The notes below the pieces were generated by a model. The model saw only the letters and a program-made list of their open reading frames with translations, searched no databases and was not told the DNA's origin. Below are positions 18,698 to 26,519 of a DNA stretch of 64,000 nt, piece by piece. Source of the DNA: Flavobacterium sp. CF108 (GTDB lineage Bacteria; Bacteroidota; Bacteroidia; Flavobacteriales; Flavobacteriaceae); assembly GCF_900129795.1 (NCBI RefSeq), contig NZ_FQWW01000007.1, positions 124,001 through 188,000 on the forward strand, in the 5' to 3' direction. Position numbers and translations under genes: made by a program. Each line of letters begins with the position of its first letter. Positions within the stretch are counted from its first letter, which is position 1.

Positions 18698-18950
18698 ATT
18701 TTAAACACATAGAAACATAGATTATATTCTAAATAAAAGATGTTTGAAAAAATCTAGATTTTCACACATAGCTTTGCGTATAAATTATTTCACGCAGATT
18801 TTAATGATACAAGCAGATATACGCAGATTTTTAATTTGATCTGCATAAATCTACTGAATCTGCGTAAAAAAACATTAAGCTATGTTTGTTTAAAACAAGT
18901 GAAACGCCTTTATAGACAAAGAAAAACTATGTCCCTATGTGTTTAAAAAA
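18698..18950. repeat. MITE-like TTTTAAACACATAG repeat (copy 2) carrying a nested insertion
   Basis: The ends TTTTAAACACATAGAAACAT and ATGTCCCTATGTGTTTAAAA are inverted. Compared with the inverted copy at 26345-26490, this copy has an extra 104 bases (18774-18877) of CACGCAGATTT-type sequence flanked by AGCT at 18770-18773 and 18878-18881. That looks like an inserted element with a 4-bp target duplication. Confidence 0.65.
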
Positions 18951-18992
18951 TTATGAGTTACAATGATCTTATTGTAATTGATATTGCATTTG

Positions 18993-19865
18993 TTATTTCT
19001 TAAGCCATTTAGCCTGAGCTGAATCAAAAAAACTTCCAGAGTCTTCATGATCTGTAGACAAACTTACATTCATCCATTTTTCCATTTCTTCGGTTCTGTT
19101 TTGATCGGCGTTTTGTAAAATTCCAATTGCCTCGCTTCCCAAAACAAGATGCACAGGCGGATTTGGATGCAAAGCCAGATCAACCATCACTTTAGCCGCT
19201 TTTTCAGGATCTCCAACCGGAACAAAATTTCCTCCTTTAAAGAAATCGGTGCGTTGTTTCACCATTTCGTAACCTTCAATATCTTCGGCATATGTCATCG
19301 ATGCACCTGCCCAATCGGTACGGAAACCGCCCGGCTCTACGCTCGTAACTAAAATTCCAAGCGGTGCAACTTCTTTGGCTAAAGCCTCGGTAAATCCGCC
19401 AAGACCAAATTTCGCTGCCTGATACATTGTTAAACCCGGATTTCCAACGCGTCCGCCAACAGAGCTAATTTGTAAAATTCGGCCAGAACCTTGTTTACGC
19501 ATATAAGGCAGAACCGCGCGTGTAATTTCGATTGGCGCATATAAATTGGTTTCTAACTGACTGCGAACCTGTTCGCTTGTATACGCTTCTGCAGCACCAA
19601 TAATTCCGAATCCGGCATTGTTAACCAATACATCGATTCTTCCGAAATGTTCAACAGCTTTATTTACTGCCTGATGAACTTCATCATAATTGGTAACATC
19701 TAATTTTAAAGGCAGAATCTGATCCTGAAATTTTTCTTTTAAATCATTTAACTGATTAATGTCTCGTGCAGTTGCAGCTACTTTGTCTCCGCTTTCTAAA
19801 ACTGCTTCAGTAAGATTACGTCCTAATCCTCGAGAGCTTCCTGTAATAAACCATATTTTGTTCAT
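18993..19865 (-). CDS. SDR-family oxidoreductase
   Basis: This 290-residue classical SDR has GSSRGLGR at the cofactor site, 'NNAGFGIIGAAE', Ser in 'ILQISSVGGRVG', and YQAAK as the catalytic Tyr/Lys. 'VEPGGFRTDWAGASM' follows, which is typical of the subgroup also represented by the gene at 36298. The C-terminal extension of about 40 residues is common in that subgroup. Substrate unknown. It is the first gene of a leftward pair with the AraC gene. Confidence 0.85.
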   Translation of the reverse strand: MNKIWFITGSSRGLGRNLTEAVLESGDKVAATARDINQLNDLKEKFQDQILPLKLDVTNYDEVHQAVNKAVEHFGRIDVLVNNAGFGIIGAAEAYTSEQVRSQLETNLYAPIEITRAVLPYMRKQGSGRILQISSVGGRVGNPGLTMYQAAKFGLGGFTEALAKEVAPLGILVTSVEPGGFRTDWAGASMTYAEDIEGYEMVKQRTDFFKGGNFVPVGDPEKAAKVMVDLALHPNPPVHLVLGSEAIGILQNADQNRTEEMEKWMNVSLSTDHEDSGSFFDSAQAKWLKK

Positions 19866-19956
19866 TGTAATTGTGTTTTTAAGTTCATTACAAATTTACG
19901 GCGGGAATAGAGGTTGTTGTTTTGTTGAAAAGCTCAAAATTATTTGTTTTAAGGCT

Positions 19957-20190
19957 CAAAGGTGTTTTGCCACGAAGGCACAAAGGTGTTTTGCCACGAA
20001 GGCACAAAGGCACTAAGTTTTTTTTGCCACAGATTAAAAGGATTAATAGGATTTTTTATTTCACGCAGATTTAAAAAGATTTAAAAAGATTTAAGCAGAT
20101 GTGAGCAGATATTTTTTTTAAATAATCTGCGCAATCTGCTTAATCTGCGTGAAATAAAAACTTTGCGTCTTCGCGACTTTGTGGCGAAAA
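19957..20190. repeat. Nested palindromic repeat with a 24-bp tandem duplication
   Basis: CAAAGGTGTTTTGCCACGAA (the first 20 bases of a 24-bp unit) occurs twice in tandem at 19957-19980 and 19981-20004. A TTTCACGCAGATT/AATCTGCGTGAAA shell is followed by ACTTTGTGGCGAAAA, the inverse of the left end. It lies between the SDR start region and doxX. Confidence 0.55.
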
Positions 20191-20193
20191 AAA

Positions 20194-20580
20194 TTAGTTA
20201 GCTGTATAAGTTGCAGTATATAATCTTCTAAACATTATATAAGTAACACTTACCATTACAAAAGCAATAATAGCATCAATAGTTGCCGGAAAACCTAACA
20301 CAACCAGTTTTGAAAAGAAAGCGAAAATAATGTCGAAAAATACTCCCGCAAATACCCATTCTTTTAATCGTAATAACTTATTCGGAATTAATAAGGTGAT
20401 AACTCCGGAAACTTTCATTACACCAAGGATGTAAATAAAATGAGCCGGATAACCTAGAAGCTGTGTAATTTCCCAAACTAATTTGTTGGTTGTAAGTTCA
20501 AAAAATCCGCTGGCACCAAACCATAAAGAAGTTAAAATAATTCCTGTCCAATAAATAATTTTTGTTGATTTTGCATTCAT
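20194..20580 (-). CDS. DoxX-family membrane protein
   Basis: The 128-residue product has four hydrophobic segments, about residues 9-26, 44-62, 72-89 and 95-118. The pattern 'GASGFFELTTNK....LGYPAHFIYILGVMKVSG' is typical of DoxX-like proteins. The ATG at 20580 is chosen because the longer frame starts in the regulatory region. It is divergent from the Crp-family gene, with a TGTCCGTTTCACC motif (20651-20663, minus strand) in between. DoxX proteins are linked to redox stress; the exact role is not known. Confidence 0.75.
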   Translation of the reverse strand: MNAKSTKIIYWTGIILTSLWFGASGFFELTTNKLVWEITQLLGYPAHFIYILGVMKVSGVITLLIPNKLLRLKEWVFAGVFFDIIFAFFSKLVVLGFPATIDAIIAFVMVSVTYIMFRRLYTATYTAN

Positions 20581-20650
20581 GATTTTAAATTTTAAGTTGT
20601 TAAACAGGACAAATTTGCAGCAACGGCAATCGATTTCATATTGGTGTTTT

Positions 20651-20663
20651 GGTGAAACGGACA
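20651..20663 (-). promoter_or_regulatory. TGTCCgTTTCACC motif upstream of doxX
   Basis: On the minus strand this reads TGTCCGTTTCACC and differs at one position from the site at 10690-10702. A second GGACAAATTtgcA block lies at 20607-20618, closer to the gene. It is the third occurrence of the motif in the detoxification region. Confidence 0.4.
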
Positions 20664-20751
20664 AATTCAAATCCCAAATAGACAATCAATAAGTTCATTT
20701 GATTTTATAACTTTACAAATGATTTTCAAACCAAAATAGTCACCATTTAAA

Positions 20752-21324
20752 ATGGAAGCCAAAACACTTTTAAAAGAACATATCGCCAAAACAGTTTCAC
20801 TCACAGAGGAAGAGTTTGATTATTTCTTTTCGCATTTCAAACCATTATCTTTTAAAAAAGGACAAACGATTATCAGCGCAGGCGATAAAGTGGATTGTGA
20901 GTATTTTGTGATTTCGGGTTGTCTGAAAGCTTTTTATATTAATGACGAAATCAAAATGTACATTCTGCAGTTTGCGATGCCAACCTGGTGGACATCTGAT
21001 TATAATGCACTTTACAACCAAAGTCCGGCTGCCATAAATGTTGATTGCATTACGGATGCCGAAGTGCTTTGCCTTTCTAATAACGACCGCGAAAAACTTT
21101 GCGCCGAATTTCATCAGGTGGAACATTTCTTTAGATGGAGAACGAATAAAGGCTACATCGCTTCTCAAAAAAGACTTTTATCCTTTATGAATAATAATGT
21201 CAAAATACGTTATGAAGAACTTTTGGCTTTATATCCTCAATTATACAATTTAGTTCCAAAGCATTTAATTGCTGCTTATTTAGGTGTTTCGAGAGAGACC
21301 CTTAGCCGACTTTATAATTCTTAG
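20752..21324 (+). CDS. Crp/Fnr-family transcriptional regulator
   Basis: The 190-residue product has an N-terminal cyclic-nucleotide-binding-type barrel (residues about 25-115, 'KKGQTIISAGDKVDCEYFVISGCLKAF'). A C-terminal helix-turn-helix reads 'VPKHLIAAYLGVSRETLSRL'. The phosphate-binding-cassette residues needed for cAMP are not evident. Similar Bacteroidota proteins often regulate an adjacent small redox gene. A GTGAT-N4-ATCAC palindrome lies downstream at 21553, in front of the YceI gene. The paralogue at 56339 has a similar neighbourhood. Confidence 0.85.
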   Translation: MEAKTLLKEHIAKTVSLTEEEFDYFFSHFKPLSFKKGQTIISAGDKVDCEYFVISGCLKAFYINDEIKMYILQFAMPTWWTSDYNALYNQSPAAINVDCITDAEVLCLSNNDREKLCAEFHQVEHFFRWRTNKGYIASQKRLLSFMNNNVKIRYEELLALYPQLYNLVPKHLIAAYLGVSRETLSRLYNS

Positions 21325-21552
21325 TTTTTTTTAGCCCACGGATTTTACGGATTTATTTTTTTGTTTTGCGTAGATTTGATTTCCCACAGATTTTTTATCG
21401 CTATAAAAATATTGCCTGTGGTTTCAACCACAGGGATCTTGATTATGGCAATACTTTGCGTTCCAGCGGTTGAAACCGCTTTAAATTCGATATCAATATA
21501 AAAACCTTTGTCTCTTTGTCCCTTTGCACCTTTGTACCTCAAAAATAAGAAT

Positions 21553-21566
21553 GTGATCTACATCAC
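21553..21566. promoter_or_regulatory. Crp-like palindrome upstream of the YceI gene
   Basis: GTGATCTACATCAC is an inverted repeat with 5-bp arms and a 4-bp centre, resembling a Crp/Fnr half-site pair, 58 bases before the ATG at 21624. The remaining 230 bases back to 21324 are intergenic repeats (CCACGGATTTTACGG, CCTGTGGTTTCAACCACAGG) with no gene. Confidence 0.45.
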
Positions 21567-21623
21567 GTAACCGATTTCCATAGTCGCCGTTCCTTTGTAC
21601 TGTACTTTTAAATACAACAAAAA

Positions 21624-22175
21624 ATGGAAACAATAAATTTTGAAATCGTAAGCTCAAACAGCAGCGTAGAATGGACTGGTAGAAAAGTTACTGGTGCACA
21701 TAATGGTACAATTGGTATCAAAAATGGTAATTTCATCTTTAATGATGGAAAAATAAAAGGAGGAAATGTTGTTATCGACACCACTTCTATTAAAATTCTG
21801 GATGTAACAGATCCGGCAGCGAACACTCAATTTGCAGGACACCTTGCATCTGATGATTTTTTCTCTATCGAAAAATTCCCAACAGCGACATTAGATATTT
21901 TAAGCGTAAAAGAAATATCAAGCACAACGTATCATCTTGAAGGAAACCTGACTATAAAAGATATTACACATCTTGTTGGGTTTGAAGCACAAGTAAACAA
22001 TGACAACAACACACTTTCACTTGGAGGTAAATTGATCATTGATCGTACAAAATATGATATCAAATTCCGTTCAGGAAATTTCTTCAAAGATTTGGGAGAT
22101 ACCTTAATTTACAACGACTTTGAACTTGATTTCAATATCACTGCCGAAGCTTTTTCAGAACAATCTAAAAACTAA
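21624..22175 (+). CDS. YceI-like lipocalin-fold protein
   Basis: The 183-residue product shows the YceI pattern: 'SSVEWTGRKVTGAHNGTIGIKNG', 'GGNVVIDTTSI', 'HLASDDFFSIEKFPTATLDI', 'YHLEGNLTIKDITHLVGFEA', 'IDRTKYDIKFRSGNFF'. YceI proteins bind isoprenoid-like lipids in a beta-barrel. There is no signal peptide, so this is the cytosolic variant. The next gene follows after 4 bases, indicating an operon 21624-24691 of YceI, tautomerase, SDR, an NTF2-like protein and nitronate monooxygenase. Confidence 0.9.
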   Translation: METINFEIVSSNSSVEWTGRKVTGAHNGTIGIKNGNFIFNDGKIKGGNVVIDTTSIKILDVTDPAANTQFAGHLASDDFFSIEKFPTATLDILSVKEISSTTYHLEGNLTIKDITHLVGFEAQVNNDNNTLSLGGKLIIDRTKYDIKFRSGNFFKDLGDTLIYNDFELDFNITAEAFSEQSKN

Positions 22176-22179
22176 TATC

Positions 22180-22398
22180 ATGCCTTACGTAAAAATCGAA
22201 TTGACCCGCGAAGGAGTAACACGCGGGCAAAAACAAGAATTAATCAACGGCATTACCAACCTGATTACAGAAGTATTAAATAAAGATCCGCATTTAACTC
22301 ACGTTGTGATTCAGGAAATCGAACTGGACGATTGGGGTTATGCAGGAGAACAAGTATCAGTATTAAGAGAAAAAGGCATAACAGCCGACAAAAAATAA
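22180..22398 (+). CDS. 4-oxalocrotonate tautomerase family protein
   Basis: This 72-residue protein has the catalytic Pro directly after the initiator (MPYVKIELT), so the ATG at 22180 is clearly the start and the longer upstream frame is not used. 'REGVTRGQKQELINGITNLI' and 'VVIQEIELDDWGYAGEQVS' are the typical helix and second strand of the family. These enzymes tautomerise enol/keto acids as oligomers. It is the second gene of the operon starting with YceI. Confidence 0.9.
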   Translation: MPYVKIELTREGVTRGQKQELINGITNLITEVLNKDPHLTHVVIQEIELDDWGYAGEQVSVLREKGITADKK

Positions 22399-22403
22399 AT
22401 ATC

Positions 22404-23138
22404 ATGAAAAAACAAACAATAATCGTTACCGGAGCAGCTTCAGGTATCGGAAAAGGAATCGCTAAATATTTTTTAGACAGAGGCGATAATGTGGTTATAA
22501 ACTCAGTTACAGCATCTTCATTAGAAAAAACTTTCAATGAATTTGGAGCAGGCGAAAATCTGGCGATGTTTGCTGGCGATGTAAGCGATAAAAGAACCGG
22601 AGTGCAATTGGTTAAAATTGCTTTAGAAAAATTTGGTTCTGTAGACGTATTGGTTAATAATGCAGGGATTTTTGCCAGCAAACCATTTTTAGAAGTTGAC
22701 GAAGCGTATTTAGATACATTTTTAAAAACCAATCTAAAAGGAACTTATTTCACTACACAATCAGTGCTTCCGCAAATGCTGAAACAACAAGGCGGTGTTG
22801 TAATTAATATCGGAACACCACTTGTAAATCACGGTTTAGGCGGATGGCCGGCTTCAGCACCAATTGCCAGTAAAGGTGCAATTCATGCTTTAACGATTCA
22901 GTTGGCTGCCGAATTTGGAAAACAAAACATTCGTTTCAATACCGTTGCTCCGGGTGTAATTCGTACGCCAATGCACGGTGACAACGCAGATCAAAGTGCC
23001 GGGTTACATTTATTAAACAGAGTAGGAGAGATCGACGATGTTTCTGAAATGGTCTACACAGTTGCCAAAAGCAATTTTATTACCGGATCAATCATCAATG
23101 TTGATGGTGGAAAAGGTGCAGGACACAATTTAAATTAA
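22404..23138 (+). CDS. SDR-family protein lacking the catalytic Tyr
   Basis: The product has 244 residues, and the cofactor site GAASGIGKG and NNAG are intact. Where YxxxK is expected the sequence reads 'SAPIASKGAI', placing Pro instead of Tyr. The usual Ser strand reads 'VVINIGTPLVNHG', without a clear catalytic Ser. The PG turn (APGVIRTPM) and the end (ITGSIINVDGG) are normal. It may bind cofactor without classical SDR catalysis. The ATG at 22404, 5 bases after the tautomerase stop, is chosen over an upstream frame inside that gene. Confidence 0.8.
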   Translation: MKKQTIIVTGAASGIGKGIAKYFLDRGDNVVINSVTASSLEKTFNEFGAGENLAMFAGDVSDKRTGVQLVKIALEKFGSVDVLVNNAGIFASKPFLEVDEAYLDTFLKTNLKGTYFTTQSVLPQMLKQQGGVVINIGTPLVNHGLGGWPASAPIASKGAIHALTIQLAAEFGKQNIRFNTVAPGVIRTPMHGDNADQSAGLHLLNRVGEIDDVSEMVYTVAKSNFITGSIINVDGGKGAGHNLN

Positions 23139-23139
23139 G

Positions 23140-23589
23140 GTGAAAACTATATTATTAACTGCTTTTATGCTCTGGGGTTTTCAGGGCATAAAAGCCCAAA
23201 ATACTAGTAAAATGGAAAATCAAATAGAAATTCAGGCCATTACCAATGCAATAGAAAACTATTATTTTAAAGGTATATACGAAGGCGACGAAATCTTGCT
23301 TGGCAGTATTTTTCAACCCGGAACATTCCTGTTTGGAGATATAAATGGACAACCGTATTTCAAAACCGTTGATTTGTATTTAGACGGCGTTAAAAACCGT
23401 CAAAGTCCAAAGGATTCAGGCAAACCTTTTAAAGGTGAAATTCTACATATAAGCGTTGTAAATTCGATCGCTGTAGCGGAATTAAATGTTAAAATGTATG
23501 ACTTTAATTATAGGGATTTTTTATCTTTCCATAAGATTAATGGCAAATGGCTTATCGTCAATAAAATGTTGACAGACACCAGCAAATAA
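23140..23589 (+). CDS. Exported NTF2-like (lumazine-binding-type) protein
   Basis: The product has 149 residues and starts with GTG, one base after the SDR stop. Residues 1-20 are a signal peptide (KTILLTAFMLWGFQGIKAQ). The mature part has the SnoaL/NTF2-like pattern 'AITNAIENYYFKGIYEGDEILLGSIFQPG' and a C-terminal 'DFLSFHKINGKWLIVNKMLTD', as in putative lumazine-binding proteins. It may be a ligand-binding or enzyme-accessory protein. It sits in the YceI operon. Confidence 0.8.
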   Translation: MKTILLTAFMLWGFQGIKAQNTSKMENQIEIQAITNAIENYYFKGIYEGDEILLGSIFQPGTFLFGDINGQPYFKTVDLYLDGVKNRQSPKDSGKPFKGEILHISVVNSIAVAELNVKMYDFNYRDFLSFHKINGKWLIVNKMLTDTSK

Positions 23590-23605
23590 TTTAAAATTTG
23601 AAGCA

Positions 23606-24691
23606 ATGTGGTACAATACAAAAGCTAAGGAACTGTTAGGAATTGATTACCCAATTTTGCAAGGCCCTTTTGGGGGCAATTTATCAACGGTAGAATTAAC
23701 AGCAACTGTTTCTAATCTTGGCGGATTGGGCGGTTATGGAGCTTACACTTTAAGTCCGCAGGAAATTTATGAAGTTGATAAACAAATAAAAGCAGCCACG
23801 GATAAACCATATAACATTAATCTTTGGGTTTCAGATCATGATATTCCGGATGGTGGTTTAACCGATGAACAATTTGAAAAAACAAAAGCACTTTTTAAAC
23901 CCTATTATGACGAGTTAGGAATTCCATTACCGGAAAAACCAGCGCCGTTTCAATCAAGATTTGAAAACCAGTTACAAGTTATTTTAGATGTTAAACCAAA
24001 GGTTTTCAGCTTTATGTTTGGCGTTCCTTCAGATGATGTTTTAGAACAATTCCGGAGATTAGGAATTGTTACCGTGGGCGCAGCTACAACTTTAGACGAA
24101 GCCATTTTTCTGGAAAGTAAAGGCGTTGATATGATTATTGCTTCTGGTTTTGAAGCAGGCGGACACCGACCTTCTTTTTTAACCAATGCCGAAGCATCTG
24201 TAACCGGAACTTTTGTTTTACTGCAGTTAATGCGCGAAAAAATAAAAACACCAATCATTGCGGCTGGCGGAATTGCCGACGGAAAAGGTGTCGCCGCAGC
24301 CTTAACTTTAGGCGCCAGCGCAGCCCAAATAGGAACCGCTTTTTTAGCTGTCGATGAATCGAATGCATTGCCAATTCACAGAGAAATGTTATTTTCTGAT
24401 GCAGCAAAATATACAACGCTTTCACGCGCATACACTGGAAGACTCGGACGTGGCATTACAAGCCGAATTGCAAAAGATATTATAGGAAAAGAATCGAATA
24501 TTCTGCCTTTTCCATTGCAGACTACTTTTATTTCTTCCTTAAGAAAAGCTGCACTAGATCAGCAGAAATGGGATATGATATTGTTTTGGGGCGGACAAAT
24601 TTCTCCAATATTAAAACATACAAAAGCAAAGGAATTGATGCATTCATTGATTGAAGAAACTACAGCGTATTTTAATGATTTAAAATTATAA
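23606..24691 (+). CDS. Nitronate monooxygenase (2-nitropropane dioxygenase family)
   Basis: This 361-residue FMN-dependent TIM barrel has 'YPILQGPFGG', 'SNLGGLGGYGAY', the catalytic-His segment 'ASGFEAGGHRPSFL', and the phosphate-binding strands 'IIAAGGIADGKGVAAALTLGASAAQIGTAFL'. The family oxidises nitronates such as propionate-3-nitronate. It is the last gene of the operon that begins with YceI, 16 bases after the NTF2-like gene. Together with the tautomerase and SDR it suggests detoxification of a small organic compound. Confidence 0.9.
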   Translation: MWYNTKAKELLGIDYPILQGPFGGNLSTVELTATVSNLGGLGGYGAYTLSPQEIYEVDKQIKAATDKPYNINLWVSDHDIPDGGLTDEQFEKTKALFKPYYDELGIPLPEKPAPFQSRFENQLQVILDVKPKVFSFMFGVPSDDVLEQFRRLGIVTVGAATTLDEAIFLESKGVDMIIASGFEAGGHRPSFLTNAEASVTGTFVLLQLMREKIKTPIIAAGGIADGKGVAAALTLGASAAQIGTAFLAVDESNALPIHREMLFSDAAKYTTLSRAYTGRLGRGITSRIAKDIIGKESNILPFPLQTTFISSLRKAALDQQKWDMILFWGGQISPILKHTKAKELMHSLIEETTAYFNDLKL

Positions 24692-24722
24692 CGTATCGTT
24701 TGTCATCTCGACTCTTCACGCC

Positions 24723-24755
24723 AAACCCGACAGGTTTTAAAAACCTGTCGGGTTT
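24723..24755. terminator. Perfect AAACCCGACAGGTTTT palindrome
   Basis: AAACCCGACAGGTTTT and AAACCTGTCGGGTTT form a long, nearly loop-free inverted repeat 32 bases after the operon stop. It probably ends the YceI-to-nitronate-monooxygenase operon and belongs to the same repeat family as 14754 and 28033. Confidence 0.6.
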
Positions 24756-24943
24756 AAACTGTGTGCAAATTCGAGGGCATTTACTCTAACTGTATGAATT
24801 TCCATTATAAAAAAAGGAATTATTTAAATTTGAGTTGTGTTTTAATTCATTAAATATCAGTAATTTGTATTGTATGCAAAATGTTTTTTAAATAAAAATC
24901 AAAAAAAACAATTTTAAATACTACTAATTCGGTAGAATTAATA

Positions 24944-24951
24944 TATATTTG
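24944..24951 (+). promoter_or_regulatory. Bacteroidota -7 promoter element upstream of the SAM riboswitch
   Basis: TATATTTG fits the TAnnTTTG consensus and lies 26 bases before the riboswitch P1 helix. No clear -33 TTTG is seen at the ideal distance. Confidence 0.4.
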
Positions 24952-24976
24952 TATCGCAGAAAAATTCTGAATGATA

Positions 24977-25073
24977 CTTATCCAGAAAGACTGAGGGAGT
25001 AGGCCCTATGAAGTCTTAGCAACCTGTTACCGAATAAGGTGCTAAATCCTTCCCGCCTTGCGGGACAGATAAG
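24977..25073 (+). ncRNA. SAM-I (S-box) riboswitch
   Basis: P1 is CTTATC (24977-24982) with GATAAG (25068-25073), and P2 is AAGACT with AGTCTT. The conserved cores GAGGGAGTAGGCCCTATGAA, 'AGCAACCTG' and 'AAGGTGCTAAATCC' are present, and P4 is CCCGC-CTTG-CGGG. These match the SAM-I consensus closely. It binds S-adenosylmethionine and normally lowers expression of methionine and sulfur genes. Downstream lie a 32-codon ORF, the TlpA-like gene and a PLP enzyme. The expression platform is not obvious; AGATTGGCGCAAATCT (25076-25091) can form a small hairpin. Confidence 0.92.
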
Positions 25074-25130
25074 AAAGATTGGCGCAAATCTGAATAAGAT
25101 CATCATTGTTAAAATTATTTATTTTTTAAA

Positions 25131-25229
25131 ATGAAAACCAAACTACATTTTTTACACGACAGTGACGAACTTTTGAATTCAATTTTCGAAGAATATAGTC
25201 TTGCTGGTTTCCGAATGCGAAAGCATTAA
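25131..25229 (+). CDS. Short ORF (32 aa) downstream of the SAM riboswitch
   Basis: The ATG at 25131 opens a frame for MKTKLHFLHDSDELLNSIFE and a C-terminal 'SLAGFRMRKH', ending with TAA at 25227-25229. It starts 57 bases after the riboswitch and ends 125 bases before the TlpA-like gene. The gap has an ambiguous hairpin (AAGCC or CCTTT on the left against GGCTT or AAAGG on the right, 25265-25291). It may be a regulatory leader peptide or a small protein; I do not recognise it. Confidence 0.45.
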   Translation: MKTKLHFLHDSDELLNSIFEEYSLAGFRMRKH

Positions 25230-25354
25230 ACTCTCTCTCATTTCTTTTTAAATACTATTTGCTAAAAGCCTTTATAAATTGGCTTAAAGGAATTCTTTTG
25301 CCCCAATATTAAACGATAATAAAAATCATATCATCACCTTAAAATCAAAATAAA

Positions 25355-26344
25355 ATGAAAAAAATACTATTAGGTTTTGCCTTATTTCTTGGAGTTGCAC
25401 AAACTCAGGCGCAAGAAAATAATTTGCAATTAAAAGGAACTGTTGTCGATACAGTCGCTCAATATGTGTATTTGCAAAAATTCCACAATAAAATGTTTAC
25501 CACAATTGATTCGGTAAAAGTAAAAGACGGAAGTTTTAGCTTTAAAACCAAAGTTAAAACTCCAGAATTATACGGTTTAAGTGTAAATACTGAAGATTCT
25601 CCATTGTATATTTTCCTCGAAAAAACGCCGATTACAGTAAAATTAAGCCCAAAGAAATATTATACAAGCTCTGTAGTTGAAGGTTCTGAATCTCAGAATT
25701 TATTTGATGCCTATAAAAAATCAAAAGATGTAGAAATCAGTAAATTCATTACAGAAAATCCTAAATCTATAGTTTCAGCTTATGTATTGTACAGAAACTG
25801 GTCGTATAGATTAACGCCGGAACAAATCACTCAAAACATTGCTTTGCTTGATAAAAGTCTGCAAAGTACCACTTATGTGAAAGAACTAAAAGAACTGGTT
25901 ACTGTTTTAGACGGATTGGCTGTTGGTAAAAAAGCCCCAGATTTTACTGCTAATGATCCGCAGGGGAAACCAGTTCGTCTTTCAGAAAATTTAAAAAGCT
26001 ACACTTTAGTTGATTTTTGGGCTTCATGGTGCGGACCTTGCCGAAGAGAAAATCCAAATATCGTGGCGGCTTACAAAGAATATCACGACAAAGGGTTTAA
26101 CATCGTAGGTGTTTCTTTAGATAAAAAGAAAGAAAACTGGATTAAAGGAATTCAGGATGATAATTTAACATGGATTCATGTTTCTGATTTACTTTTCTGG
26201 AACAGTGCTATTGCTAAATTATACGGTGTAAGAGCTATTCCAGGGAATTATTTAGTGGATTCTAAAGGAATAATCGTAGCAAAAAATCTTCATGGAGAAG
26301 AATTGCAGACTACACTTAAATCACTTTTAGGGCAGGCAAATTAA
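25355..26344 (+). CDS. TlpA-like exported thioredoxin with DUF4369-type N-domain
   Basis: This 329-residue protein has a signal peptide (KKILLGFALFLGVAQTQAQ). An N-terminal beta-rich domain (residues 22-130) resembles DUF4369, common in Bacteroidota thioredoxins. A helical linker follows, then a thioredoxin fold with WASWCGPCRREN (Cys226, Cys229) and the cis-Pro loop 'GVRAIPGNYLVD'. A periplasmic thiol-disulfide role is likely. The position after a SAM-I riboswitch and before a SufS-like enzyme ties it to sulfur metabolism. Confidence 0.85.
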   Translation: MKKILLGFALFLGVAQTQAQENNLQLKGTVVDTVAQYVYLQKFHNKMFTTIDSVKVKDGSFSFKTKVKTPELYGLSVNTEDSPLYIFLEKTPITVKLSPKKYYTSSVVEGSESQNLFDAYKKSKDVEISKFITENPKSIVSAYVLYRNWSYRLTPEQITQNIALLDKSLQSTTYVKELKELVTVLDGLAVGKKAPDFTANDPQGKPVRLSENLKSYTLVDFWASWCGPCRRENPNIVAAYKEYHDKGFNIVGVSLDKKKENWIKGIQDDNLTWIHVSDLLFWNSAIAKLYGVRAIPGNYLVDSKGIIVAKNLHGEELQTTLKSLLGQAN

Positions 26345-26490
26345 TTTTTTTAAACACATAGGAACATAGTTTTTCTTTATCTACTGAGGCGTTTCACTTG
26401 TTTTAACAAACATAGCTATGTGTGAAAATCTAGATTTTTTCAAACATCTTTTATTTAGAATATAATCTATGTTCCTATGTGTTAAAAAAA
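26345..26490. repeat. MITE-like TTTTAAACACATAG repeat (copy 3, inverted, without insertion)
   Basis: It has inverted ends (TTAAACACATAGGAACATAG and CTATGTTCCTATGTGTTAAA). Its reverse complement matches the copy at 18698-18950 over nearly the whole length, except that the CACGCAGATTT block is absent: CACATAGCTATGTTTG is continuous here. Confidence 0.65.
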
Positions 26491-26519
26491 AAACAATCAA
26501 TAAAATTTAGTTAATTAAA